Positions 1 through 4,993 of a stretch of 5,137 nucleotides of DNA are shown here, piece by piece; within the stretch, counting starts at the first letter, position 1; every line of letters begins with the position of its first letter. The notes beneath the pieces were generated by a model. The model saw only the letters and a program-made list of their open reading frames with translations. It searched no databases and had not been told where the DNA came from. The DNA comes from Treponema sp. (lineage in GTDB: Bacteria; Spirochaetota; Spirochaetia; Treponematales; Treponemataceae): assembly GCA_021442965.1 (NCBI GenBank), contig JABUUX010000150.1, positions 1 to 5,137 of the forward strand. Reading direction: 5' to 3'. A program made the position numbers and the translations under genes.

Positions 1-1203
1 TATGTTGGTCGTGATGTTGAATCTATGGTTCGGGATCTTATGGCGGTAGGCATAAATGATGTTAAAGCTGAAATGGAAGAAGGGCTTCGAGAACAGTCAG
101 TTGATATTGTAAATGAAAAACTTTTGGACCTTCTTCTTCCCGGAACAAATGAGAAAGAAAAGAAAAAGAATCGTGAACGAAAATCAGGTGCTGTTACATT
201 GGGAAATATTTTTGGTGGAGCAGCTCCTGCTGAATCTGGGAACGTAATTGCTTTAGGGGATGGAAATCCTAAACCTGAAGAATCAAAAGAAGAACAGGCT
301 AAGAAAGATGAAGAAGACCGTTCTACCCGAGAAAAATTTCGTCAAATGCTTCTTGAAGGAAAACTTGAGGATAGAGAAGTTGAAGTAACTGTTCATCCTC
401 AATCTGGCGGACCTAATATGGAAATAATCGCTGGCGGGAATATAGAAGATCTTGAAAACAGCATGCAGGGGATTGTAAATATGCTCAATGGTGGAGGAAG
501 AGCAAAGAAACGCAATGTTACAATTCGAGAAGCAAGAAAAATTCTTACAGAAGAAACTCTTGAAAATTTGGTGGATCGAGAGAAAGTAAAGGATATAGCA
601 AAAGAACGTGTTCAGCAGAGTGGAATCATTTTTATTGACGAAATTGATAAAATTGCTGTTCATAACGAGTCTCACGGAGGTAGTGTTTCTCGTGAAGGAG
701 TTCAAAGGGATATTCTTCCAATTGTTGAAGGTAGTAATGTAAATACTAAGTGGGGCGTTATTGATACTACTCATATTCTGTTTATTGCTGCCGGTGCTTT
801 TAGTATGAGTAAGCCAAGTGATTTGATTCCTGAACTTCAAGGGCGTTTCCCATTAAGAGTAGAACTGGAAAGCCTGCATAAGGATGAATTTAAGCGTATT
901 CTTACAGAACCAAAGAACAGCCTTACAATGCAGTATACAAAACTTCTTGAAACTGAAGGTGTTACTTTGGATATAACAGAAGATGCAATTGATCGTATGA
1001 GTTATATTGCAGAAGACGTAAATGCACATGCTGAAAATATTGGTGCCAGACGTCTTCATACAATTATGGAAAAAGTATTGGATGAAATAAGTTTTGATGC
1101 AGATAAACATTCTGGCGAGACAATAAAAGTTGATGCGGCTTATGTAGATTCAAAACTGACTGATATAGCCGGAAATGAAGATTTAAGCCGCTATATTCTT
1201 TAG
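1..1203 (+). CDS. hslU: HslU, ATPase subunit of the HslVU (ClpYQ) protease, 3' part only
   Basis: The reading frame is open from the first base, so this is the C-terminal 400 residues. By comparison with E. coli HslU about 90 residues, including the Walker A loop, lie upstream. The fragment opens with YVGRDVES, the end of the GYVG pore loop that pulls substrate into HslV. Other HslU landmarks follow: Walker B FIDE (fragment residues 211-214), the VSREGVQRD stretch, the sensor-1 region beginning HILFIAAGAF (from 258), PSDLIPELQGR with the arginine finger near 282, sensor-2 IGARRLH (Arg near 350), and a C-terminal DLSRYIL tail, which in the family docks into HslV. HslU is a cytoplasmic AAA+ hexamer that unfolds proteins for the HslV peptidase; hslV would be expected upstream, outside the window. 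The I domain has a charged, Gly/Ala-interrupted insert (about residues 51-111), roughly 44 residues longer than in E. coli. The TAG stop overlaps the stop of the convergent gene. The family assignment is very secure. Confidence 0.97.
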   Translation, partial: YVGRDVESMVRDLMAVGINDVKAEMEEGLREQSVDIVNEKLLDLLLPGTNEKEKKKNRERKSGAVTLGNIFGGAAPAESGNVIALGDGNPKPEESKEEQAKKDEEDRSTREKFRQMLLEGKLEDREVEVTVHPQSGGPNMEIIAGGNIEDLENSMQGIVNMLNGGGRAKKRNVTIREARKILTEETLENLVDREKVKDIAKERVQQSGIIFIDEIDKIAVHNESHGGSVSREGVQRDILPIVEGSNVNTKWGVIDTTHILFIAAGAFSMSKPSDLIPELQGRFPLRVELESLHKDEFKRILTEPKNSLTMQYTKLLETEGVTLDITEDAIDRMSYIAEDVNAHAENIGARRLHTIMEKVLDEISFDADKHSGETIKVDAAYVDSKLTDIAGNEDLSRYIL

Positions 1204-1835
1204 TATCCCAATTCTTCTCCAATAAGTACAATTTTAATACGGCCCGCAGGTTTGGATAGTCTGGTTGTTACTACAACCGAACATATAGACTGCGGGCTTT
1301 TACAATCCATGCAGACCCCTGTTTCTTTGCAGGGGGTCTTATAATCAGGAAATCTCATGCTGTTTACAGGGGCAGCATAGTTTCTGGCTCTGGAAGTGGC
1401 CTCTTCCAGTGTTTTACATACTTTTGTAAGACTTGTTACAACTATTACACTGTCTGGTCCATAAATAAGAGCTGCAACCCTGTTTCCAACGGCATCTACG
1501 TTTACAAGCTCTCCGTCTTCAGTTATGGCGTTAGTACCTGTAAGAAAGGTTCCTGCTGTAAGAGCTTTTTTAAAAATTACAGGTCGTTCTTCAGGTTTAC
1601 ATGTATCGCGGTCAAAAAGAATCTGTCCTTTTTTGCGAAGAGCATCTTTAATGCCCAGAGCATCCAGTGTCATGGAGCCTCCCCAGCCGACTGTATGGTC
1701 AGATGGAATAAGAGAAAGTATTTTTTCTTTTGCATCGTTTTGTGTAGGGCAGTAGTAGGCTTCAAAATGCCTTGCTTCCAGATTTTTTATAAGGCGCAGT
1801 GCCAGTTTTTCATTTCTCATTTCTTTTGGTGTCAT
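1200..1835 (-). CDS. LUD-domain protein (lactate utilisation / YkgG-like family)
   Basis: This 211-residue protein fills the usual length of a stand-alone LUD-domain (formerly DUF162) protein. Recognisable family features are GWGGSMTLDALGI (residues 50-62), the core TGTNAITEDGELVNVDAVGNRV (99-120), a hydrophobic YGPDSVIVVTS strand (125-135), and a C-terminal cysteine cluster at C169, C175, C178 and C185. Such clusters recur in this subfamily and suggest an iron-sulfur or metal site. LutC-type relatives take part in lactate oxidation with LutA and LutB, but neither partner is next to this gene, so the substrate is unknown. The chosen ATG has GAGGA four bases upstream (1840-1844 on the plus strand). 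A second in-frame ATG, five codons in, is less well placed. The gene has its own candidate promoter behind the fba terminator, so it is probably monocistronic. Its stop codon overlaps that of hslU, with no intergenic space. Confidence 0.87.
   Translation of the reverse strand: MTPKEMRNEKLALRLIKNLEARHFEAYYCPTQNDAKEKILSLIPSDHTVGWGGSMTLDALGIKDALRKKGQILFDRDTCKPEERPVIFKKALTAGTFLTGTNAITEDGELVNVDAVGNRVAALIYGPDSVIVVTSLTKVCKTLEEATSRARNYAAPVNSMRFPDYKTPCKETGVCMDCKSPQSICSVVVTTRLSKPAGRIKIVLIGEELGY
1242..1301 (+). terminator. Possible hslU terminator inside the opposing gene
   Basis: Arms GCCCGCAG (1242-1249) and CTGCGGGC (1290-1297) are perfectly complementary and followed by TTTT (1298-1301). Inside them lies a second perfect hairpin, GGTTGT (1263-1268) with ACAACC (1273-1278) and a 4-nt loop. 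Read on the plus strand, this starts about 40 nt after the hslU stop and could end its transcript. It lies within the 3' coding part of the minus-strand LUD gene, so the bases are also constrained by protein sequence. The T-run is short and the outer arms are 40 nt apart, so this is only a candidate. Confidence 0.33.
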
Positions 1836-1885
1836 ATAATCCTCGTGAATAATTATTTTTGGGTATCCCCTTCAATATTTAATTC

Positions 1886-1913
1886 ATTATAGCATATAAA
1901 AAGCATAAGTTAA
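1886..1913 (-). promoter_or_regulatory. Sigma-70-type extended -10 promoter for the LUD gene
   Basis: On the minus strand a perfect TATAAT (1886-1891) is preceded by TGC, giving the extended -10 form TGnTATAAT. Sixteen bases further upstream is TTAACT (1908-1913), a 4/6 match to TTGACA. Transcription would begin near 1879, leaving a leader of about 44 nt before the ATG at 1835. The -35 end touches the T-run of the fba terminator, so the two elements are packed together. The leader also has a perfect 10-bp palindrome, AATAATTATT (1848-1857), of unknown meaning. Confidence 0.7.
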
Positions 1914-1945
1914 AAAAAAAGCCCGTTCATTTTTTTAGAACGGGC
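1912..1945 (-). terminator. Rho-independent terminator of fba
   Basis: Read on the minus strand, GCCCGTTC pairs perfectly with GAACGGGC (1938-1945 with 1921-1928) around a 9-nt A-rich loop and is followed directly by nine T residues (plus-strand A-run 1912-1920). This is a textbook intrinsic terminator, 32 bp after the fba stop codon. It separates fba from the LUD gene on the same strand. Confidence 0.93.
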
Positions 1946-1951
1946 ATTACG

Positions 1952-1972
1952 TTCACAATTTGTTATTGTGAA
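1952..1972 (-). repeat. Second hairpin between the fba stop and its terminator
   Basis: Arms TTCACAAT (1952-1959) and ATTGTGAA (1965-1972) form a perfect 8-bp inverted repeat with a 5-nt loop. It starts five bases after the fba stop codon and just before the intrinsic terminator, with no T-run of its own. It may protect the 3' end of the fba messenger or help termination; that role is inferred from position only. Confidence 0.6.
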
Positions 1973-1977
1973 TCAGT

Positions 1978-2982
1978 TTATTTTTCCAAAGCACCGGCTG
2001 AGCCTAAAACTTCAATGTTCTTGTGTGAATACATCTTTACAAGTTCGCTGCGAGCAGGTTTCAGGTACTGGCGTGGATCAAAGTCCCCAGGATTTTCTGC
2101 CAGGTGTTTACGAACTGCTGCTGTCATAGCAAGGCGTCCGTCTGAGTCGATGTTGATTTTGCAAACTGCAGATTTAGCAGCTTTTCTGAGCTGTTCTTCA
2201 GGAATTCCTACAGAATCAGGGATTTTTCCGCCGAATTCTTCAATCTGGTGAACATAGTTCATTGGAACTGAAGATGAACCGTGGAGTACGATAGGGAATC
2301 CCGGAAGTTCTTTTTCAATTTTTGCAAGAACGTCAAATGCAAGTGGTGGAGGAGTCAGAACTCCGTCTGCTGAACGTGTACACTGTTCTGGTGTGAACTT
2401 ACAGCGTCCGTGTGATGTACCAATAGAAATTGCGAGTGAGTCACAGCCTGTTTTTGTAACGAAATCTACAACTTCTTCTGGTTTTGTATATTTTGATTCT
2501 TCTGCAGCAACATCATCTTCAACACCGCCAAGAACTCCAAGTTCTGCTTCTACAGTTACACCGTAAAGGTGAGCATAGTCTACAACTTTTTTTGTAAGAG
2601 CAACGTTTTCATCGTATGGAAGGGCTGAACCATCAATCATAACAGATGAAAAACCGTTATCGATACAGTCTTTTGCTACTTCAAAACTTGGACCGTGATC
2701 CAGGTGCAGAACAATCTGTGGGTTTGCACAACCAAGTTCTTTTGCATATTCAACAGCACCCTGAGCCATGTAGCGGAGGATTGTTGCGTTTGCGTATTCG
2801 CGTGCCCCTTTTGATACCTGAAGAATAACAGGTGATTTAGTTTCAACTGCAGCCTGGATAATTGCCTGCATCTGTTCCATATTGTTGAAGTTATAAGCTG
2901 GAATTGCATATCCGCCTTTCATAGCCTTTGCGAACATTTCTTTTGTGTTTACAAGACCGAGTGTTGAGTAATGTACTTTCAC
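1978..2982 (-). CDS. fba: Class II fructose-bisphosphate aldolase
   Basis: This enzyme reversibly cleaves fructose 1,6-bisphosphate into dihydroxyacetone phosphate and glyceraldehyde 3-phosphate in the cytoplasm, using a divalent metal, usually zinc. The 334-residue protein (numbered from the GTG) carries both class II signatures: PQIVLHLDHG with metal-site H93, D95 and H96, and VEAELGVLGGVE with E145 and E147. Further expected metal ligands are H191 in IGTSHGR and H234 in VLHGSSS. The phosphate-binding NIDSD motif lies at 277-281. The N-terminus (KVHYSTLGLVNTKEMF) looks like other spirochaetal aldolases. I chose the GTG at 2982 because AGAGG sits seven bases before it and because homologues begin near KVHYS. 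An ATG at 3006 would add eight residues, but its AAGG is only two bases away. The gene has its own promoter and terminator and diverges from flbD. Confidence 0.96.
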   Translation of the reverse strand: MKVHYSTLGLVNTKEMFAKAMKGGYAIPAYNFNNMEQMQAIIQAAVETKSPVILQVSKGAREYANATILRYMAQGAVEYAKELGCANPQIVLHLDHGPSFEVAKDCIDNGFSSVMIDGSALPYDENVALTKKVVDYAHLYGVTVEAELGVLGGVEDDVAAEESKYTKPEEVVDFVTKTGCDSLAISIGTSHGRCKFTPEQCTRSADGVLTPPPLAFDVLAKIEKELPGFPIVLHGSSSVPMNYVHQIEEFGGKIPDSVGIPEEQLRKAAKSAVCKINIDSDGRLAMTAAVRKHLAENPGDFDPRQYLKPARSELVKMYSHKNIEVLGSAGALEK

Positions 2983-2989
2983 GGGATTA

Positions 2990-2994
2990 CCTCT
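2990..2994 (-). promoter_or_regulatory. Ribosome binding site that favours the GTG start of fba
   Basis: AGAGG on the minus strand is followed by seven bases and then GTG (2982-2980), the ideal geometry for initiation. It lies inside the eight codons that would be translated from the upstream ATG at 3006, which argues that those codons are really leader sequence. Confidence 0.75.
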
Positions 2995-3007
2995 TTTAAT
3001 TTTCATT

Positions 3008-3023
3008 TCCTTAAAATTAAGGA
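3008..3023. repeat. Inverted repeat in the fba leader
   Basis: TCCTTAA (3008-3014) and TTAAGGA (3017-3023) form 7-bp perfect arms around a 2-base centre. The repeat lies just downstream of the predicted fba transcription start (about 3031) and covers the AAGG near the alternative ATG at 3006. With a 2-base centre it is better suited to a dimeric DNA-binding protein than to a tight RNA hairpin. No regulator is identified. Confidence 0.45.
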
Positions 3024-3037
3024 TTAATTTTACTGTA

Positions 3038-3066
3038 ATTTTATGTTAAATAGGGAAGTTTTTCAA
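3038..3066 (-). promoter_or_regulatory. Sigma-70-type promoter for fba
   Basis: On the minus strand TTGAAA (3061-3066, 5/6 match to the -35 consensus) is separated by exactly 17 bases from TAAAAT (3038-3043, 5/6 match to -10). The flanking DNA upstream is AT-rich. The predicted start near 3031 gives a leader of about 48 nt to the GTG at 2982. Confidence 0.75.
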
Positions 3067-3082
3067 TATAAGTAAAAAATCC

Positions 3083-3109
3083 TAAACTTTTTCTTCTATA
3101 TGCCGATTT
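3083..3109 (+). promoter_or_regulatory. Sigma-28 (FliA-type) flagellar promoter for flbD-motA-motB-fliL
   Basis: TAAACTTT (3083-3090) is followed after exactly 11 bases by GCCGATTT (3102-3109). The FliA-class consensus is TAAAGTTT, 11 bases, GCCGATAA, so the match is 7/8 and 6/8 with ideal spacing, including an intact GCCGAT core. It points towards flbD and would start transcription near 3116, with a leader of about 64 nt. Direction, spacing and the flagellar genes behind it all agree. It stands back to back with the fba promoter, with 16 bp between the two -35 elements. Confidence 0.83.
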
Positions 3110-3123
3110 TGGAAATGAAGAAG

Positions 3124-3148
3124 AGTATTATTGAAAATAAATAATACT
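3124..3148. repeat. 25-bp inverted repeat in the flbD leader
   Basis: AGTATTATT (3124-3132) and AATAATACT (3140-3148) are perfect 9-bp arms around a 7-base spacer. The repeat begins about 8 bases after the predicted sigma-28 start and ends 31 bases before the flbD ATG. It could be an operator (a repressor here would block elongation) or an RNA hairpin in the leader. All but four of its 18 arm positions are A or T, so an RNA stem would be modest. Confidence 0.6.
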
Positions 3149-3179
3149 TGACGGAAATTCATTAGTTTGGGAAAATTAA

Positions 3180-3380
3180 ATGATTGATGTGATTCGTTTG
3201 GATGGGGAAAAATACTGGGTGAATCCGCACATGATTGAAAGTATGGACTCTTTACCTGATACAACGCTTACAATGTTGTCAGGAAAAAAACTCATTGTCA
3301 AAAATTCCCCTCAAGATGTAATTGATAAAATAATTGCTTACCGAAGAAAAATCGGCATTGAAGCACAAGAGGTTTTATAA
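3180..3380 (+). CDS. flbD: FlbD, small flagellar-operon protein
   Basis: This 66-residue protein matches the spirochaete/Gram-positive FlbD family: it opens IDVIRLDGEKYWVNPHMIES (residues 2-21), continues with PDTTLTMLSGKKLIVK, and ends with a helix containing DVIDKIIAYRRKI. It has no membrane segment or signal peptide. Despite its name it is unrelated to the Caulobacter transcription factor FlbD; its exact role in the flagellum is not settled. The start is well fixed because a TAA stop (3177-3179) directly abuts the ATG in frame. The upstream Shine-Dalgarno is weak (GGGA at 3169-3172), in contrast to motA and fliL. It is the first gene after the divergent promoter region, and its stop codon touches the motA start, so the two are co-transcribed and probably translationally coupled. 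Confidence 0.9.
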   Translation: MIDVIRLDGEKYWVNPHMIESMDSLPDTTLTMLSGKKLIVKNSPQDVIDKIIAYRRKIGIEAQEVL

Positions 3381-4163
3381 ATGGATTTTTCAACAATAAT
3401 TGGTATTGTAGTTGGTGCTGCCTGTATTGTAATGTCTATTCTTACATCAGGTGGTTCTATTGGAGATATGATTGATATTCCTTCTGTCTTCATGACTATT
3501 GGTGGCTCTTTTGCTGCTATCATGGTTTCTGCACCTCTTAAAAAGAGTCTTGGTCTTTTCAAAGTAATGGGAAGAACTTTCAAGGTTCCTGATTTTGGTG
3601 CAAAAAACATTGTAATAAATATGCAGGCATTGTCAGAAAAAGCCCGTCGTGAGGGGATCCTTGCTTTGGAAGACGGACTTGATGATTTGGAAGATCCTTT
3701 TATGAAAATGGGACTTCGTCTTGTAGTTGACGGTACAGACGGAAATATTATCCGTTCTGTTATGGAAAATGAAATGAATCAGTGTGAAGCCCGTCATATG
3801 GAATGGATAGGAATTTTGAACGGTTGGGCAGGATATGCACCGGGTTTTGGTATGATGGGAACCGTTCTTGGTTTGATTGGTATGTTGAATAACCTTGAAG
3901 ACAAATCTTCCCTTGGTCCTAACATGGCGGTTGCTCTTGTTACAACTCTTTACGGATCTATGATGGCCAACTGGATTTTAGCTCCAATGGCCTCAAAACT
4001 TCTGACACATAATCAAATGGAAATGGGCACAAAGGAAATGGTAATTGAAGGAGTTCTGGCTATTCAGGCTGGTGAAAACCCTCGTATAATGGCTCAAAAA
4101 CTTCTAACATACCTTGACCCTGTAACAAGAAAAGCTATCGAAGCGGATGTTCTTAAAGACTAG
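3381..4163 (+). CDS. motA: MotA, flagellar stator proton/ion channel subunit
   Basis: MotA and MotB form the stator unit that turns ion flow through the inner membrane into torque on the rotor. The 260-residue protein has the expected four membrane segments, at about 3-21, 34-52, 147-168 and 183-206, with a large cytoplasmic loop between the second and third. That loop holds the charged torque motif around ARREGILALE: R89 and E97 correspond to E. coli R90 and E98, which contact FliG. The channel prolines are P154 (GYAPGFG) and P202 (LAPMASK). Its length is that of the shorter MotA form; E. coli has 295 residues. The ATG follows the flbD stop with no gap, and AGAGG (3368-3372) inside the end of flbD lies eight bases before it. 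Ion type (proton or sodium) cannot be decided securely from sequence. Confidence 0.97.
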   Translation: MDFSTIIGIVVGAACIVMSILTSGGSIGDMIDIPSVFMTIGGSFAAIMVSAPLKKSLGLFKVMGRTFKVPDFGAKNIVINMQALSEKARREGILALEDGLDDLEDPFMKMGLRLVVDGTDGNIIRSVMENEMNQCEARHMEWIGILNGWAGYAPGFGMMGTVLGLIGMLNNLEDKSSLGPNMAVALVTTLYGSMMANWILAPMASKLLTHNQMEMGTKEMVIEGVLAIQAGENPRIMAQKLLTYLDPVTRKAIEADVLKD

Positions 4164-4173
4164 GGTGGAATAA

Positions 4174-4902
4174 ATGGGAAAAAAGGCTAAAGAACCACAG
4201 AAACCATCAACCGCGTGGCAGGGTACTTACGGTGATATGATTACTCTCATGCTCTGTTTCTTTGTAATGCTTTACAATCCTTCAGAGATAGATCCGACTC
4301 AGCTTGCTACAATTACACAGTCTCTTCAAATGAATGAAACTGAAACTACAAATGGTGGTATGTCTCTTTCAAGCGGTCGCCTTAATGATTTGGGAAATAA
4401 TATCAATTCTCTTCCTGCTGTAGAAAAGGGAAGGTCGTTGAGTATTGCCAAAAAGAAGGCAGTAAGTCTTTTTGCCCCTGATGTAAAAACAAATAAAATT
4501 TCCATTACAAGTGATGAACGAGGACTGATTATTACACTGGCTTCAGATGCTTTTTTTGCTGAAGGAAGTGCTGTTCTGGATATTGATCAGACTCGTGATA
4601 CAATGCTCAGACTTTCTGATTTCTTTAAATCCAGCGATATGAAAAAACGCAGATTTAGAATTGAAGGTCACACGGACAATACGCCTGTTACTGTAGATTC
4701 TGATTTCTTAAGTAACTGGGAACTTTCAACGGCTCGTGCAACAAACATACTTCATTACCTGGCTGATTTTGGTGTTGATGAAAATCAGTTTTCGGTTGCG
4801 GGGTATGCTGATACTCGCCCGATGTTTTCAAATGATACGCCTGAAGGTAGAGCTTATAACAGGCGTGTAGATATAATTATTCTAGACGAGGGACACTTTT
4901 AG
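4174..4902 (+). CDS. motB: MotB, peptidoglycan-anchoring flagellar stator subunit
   Basis: This 242-residue protein is the stator partner of MotA. After a short basic N-terminus comes one membrane segment, about residues 20-37, with the ion-binding aspartate D21 in TYGDMITLMLCFFVMLY (E. coli D32). A linker and plug region (about 38-110) leads to an OmpA-like peptidoglycan-binding domain. Within this are IEGHTDNTPV (163-172), NWELSTARA (181-189) and the YNRRVDI motif (228-234), all diagnostic for the family. The domain would anchor the stator in the periplasm, which in spirochaetes surrounds the internal flagella. The gene starts 10 bp after the motA stop, with a G-rich GGGTGGA just upstream. 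It is followed by an unusually long, structured gap before fliL. Confidence 0.96.
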   Translation: MGKKAKEPQKPSTAWQGTYGDMITLMLCFFVMLYNPSEIDPTQLATITQSLQMNETETTNGGMSLSSGRLNDLGNNINSLPAVEKGRSLSIAKKKAVSLFAPDVKTNKISITSDERGLIITLASDAFFAEGSAVLDIDQTRDTMLRLSDFFKSSDMKKRRFRIEGHTDNTPVTVDSDFLSNWELSTARATNILHYLADFGVDENQFSVAGYADTRPMFSNDTPEGRAYNRRVDIIILDEGHF

Positions 4903-4906
4903 TGTT

Positions 4907-4961
4907 ATGATATAGAAAGTTTAAAGTGTTCATTTGAACTAAATTAAATTTTCTATATCAT
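4907..4961 (+). repeat. Large hairpin between motB and fliL
   Basis: ATGATATAGAAA (4907-4918) pairs perfectly with TTTCTATATCAT (4950-4961). The stem continues inwards through one G-T (G-U in RNA) pair and five more pairs (4920-4924 with 4944-4948), making 18 consecutive pairs around a 19-nt loop. The loop itself can form a small GTTC/GAAC stem (4928-4931 with 4936-4939). The structure starts four bases after the motB stop and is not followed by a T-run, so it does not look like a simple terminator. It could be an RNA processing or stability element that sets the ratio of motB to fliL message. Confidence 0.7.
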
Positions 4962-4977
4962 CATGATTTAAAGTGTT
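4920..4977 (+). repeat. Direct repeat pair in the motB-fliL gap
   Basis: TTTAAAGTGTT occurs at 4920-4930 and again at 4967-4977, 47 bases apart. A shorter AGTGTT copy sits at 4901-4906 across the motB stop codon. The first long copy lies partly in the hairpin stem, while the second lies just upstream of the fliL ribosome binding site. The role is unknown. The repeats could be protein-binding half-sites or the trace of a small duplication. Confidence 0.55.
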
Positions 4978-4993
4978 GCTTGCTGGAGGGGAA

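Noticed and set aside
283..840. Open frame of 185 codons on the minus strand inside hslU
   Set aside because: It lies wholly within the well-conserved hslU frame, is rich in Phe, Ser and Asn as expected from an AT-rich antisense frame, and has no recognisable domain. The same reasoning removes the minus-strand frame at 853-1110.
1861..1870. GGGTATCCC in the LUD leader as an operator
   Set aside because: The arms are only three bases long around a three-base centre, too short to claim as a binding site.
1525..1892. Plus-strand open frames opposite the LUD gene and its leader
   Set aside because: They overlap a clearly conserved minus-strand gene and resemble no known family.
2015..2909. Open frames of 60-78 codons within the fba gene on both strands
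   Set aside because: All are shadows of the conserved aldolase frame and lack convincing start signals.
3148..3176. Sigma-70-like promoter TTGACG-N17-GAAAAT just before flbD
   Set aside because: The -10 is only a 4/6 match, and the start would fall at about 3183, inside the flbD start region, leaving no leader or ribosome binding site. The sigma-28 site is much better placed.
3082..3610. Minus-strand frames across the flbD promoter and the start of motA
   Set aside because: The first covers the promoter and palindrome, and the second is antisense to motA membrane segments. Neither has protein-family character.
4907..4972. Tiny ATG-stop units (for example ATGATATAG and ATGATTTAA) in the motB-fliL gap as leader peptides
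   Set aside because: They are only two codons long and lack ribosome binding sites.
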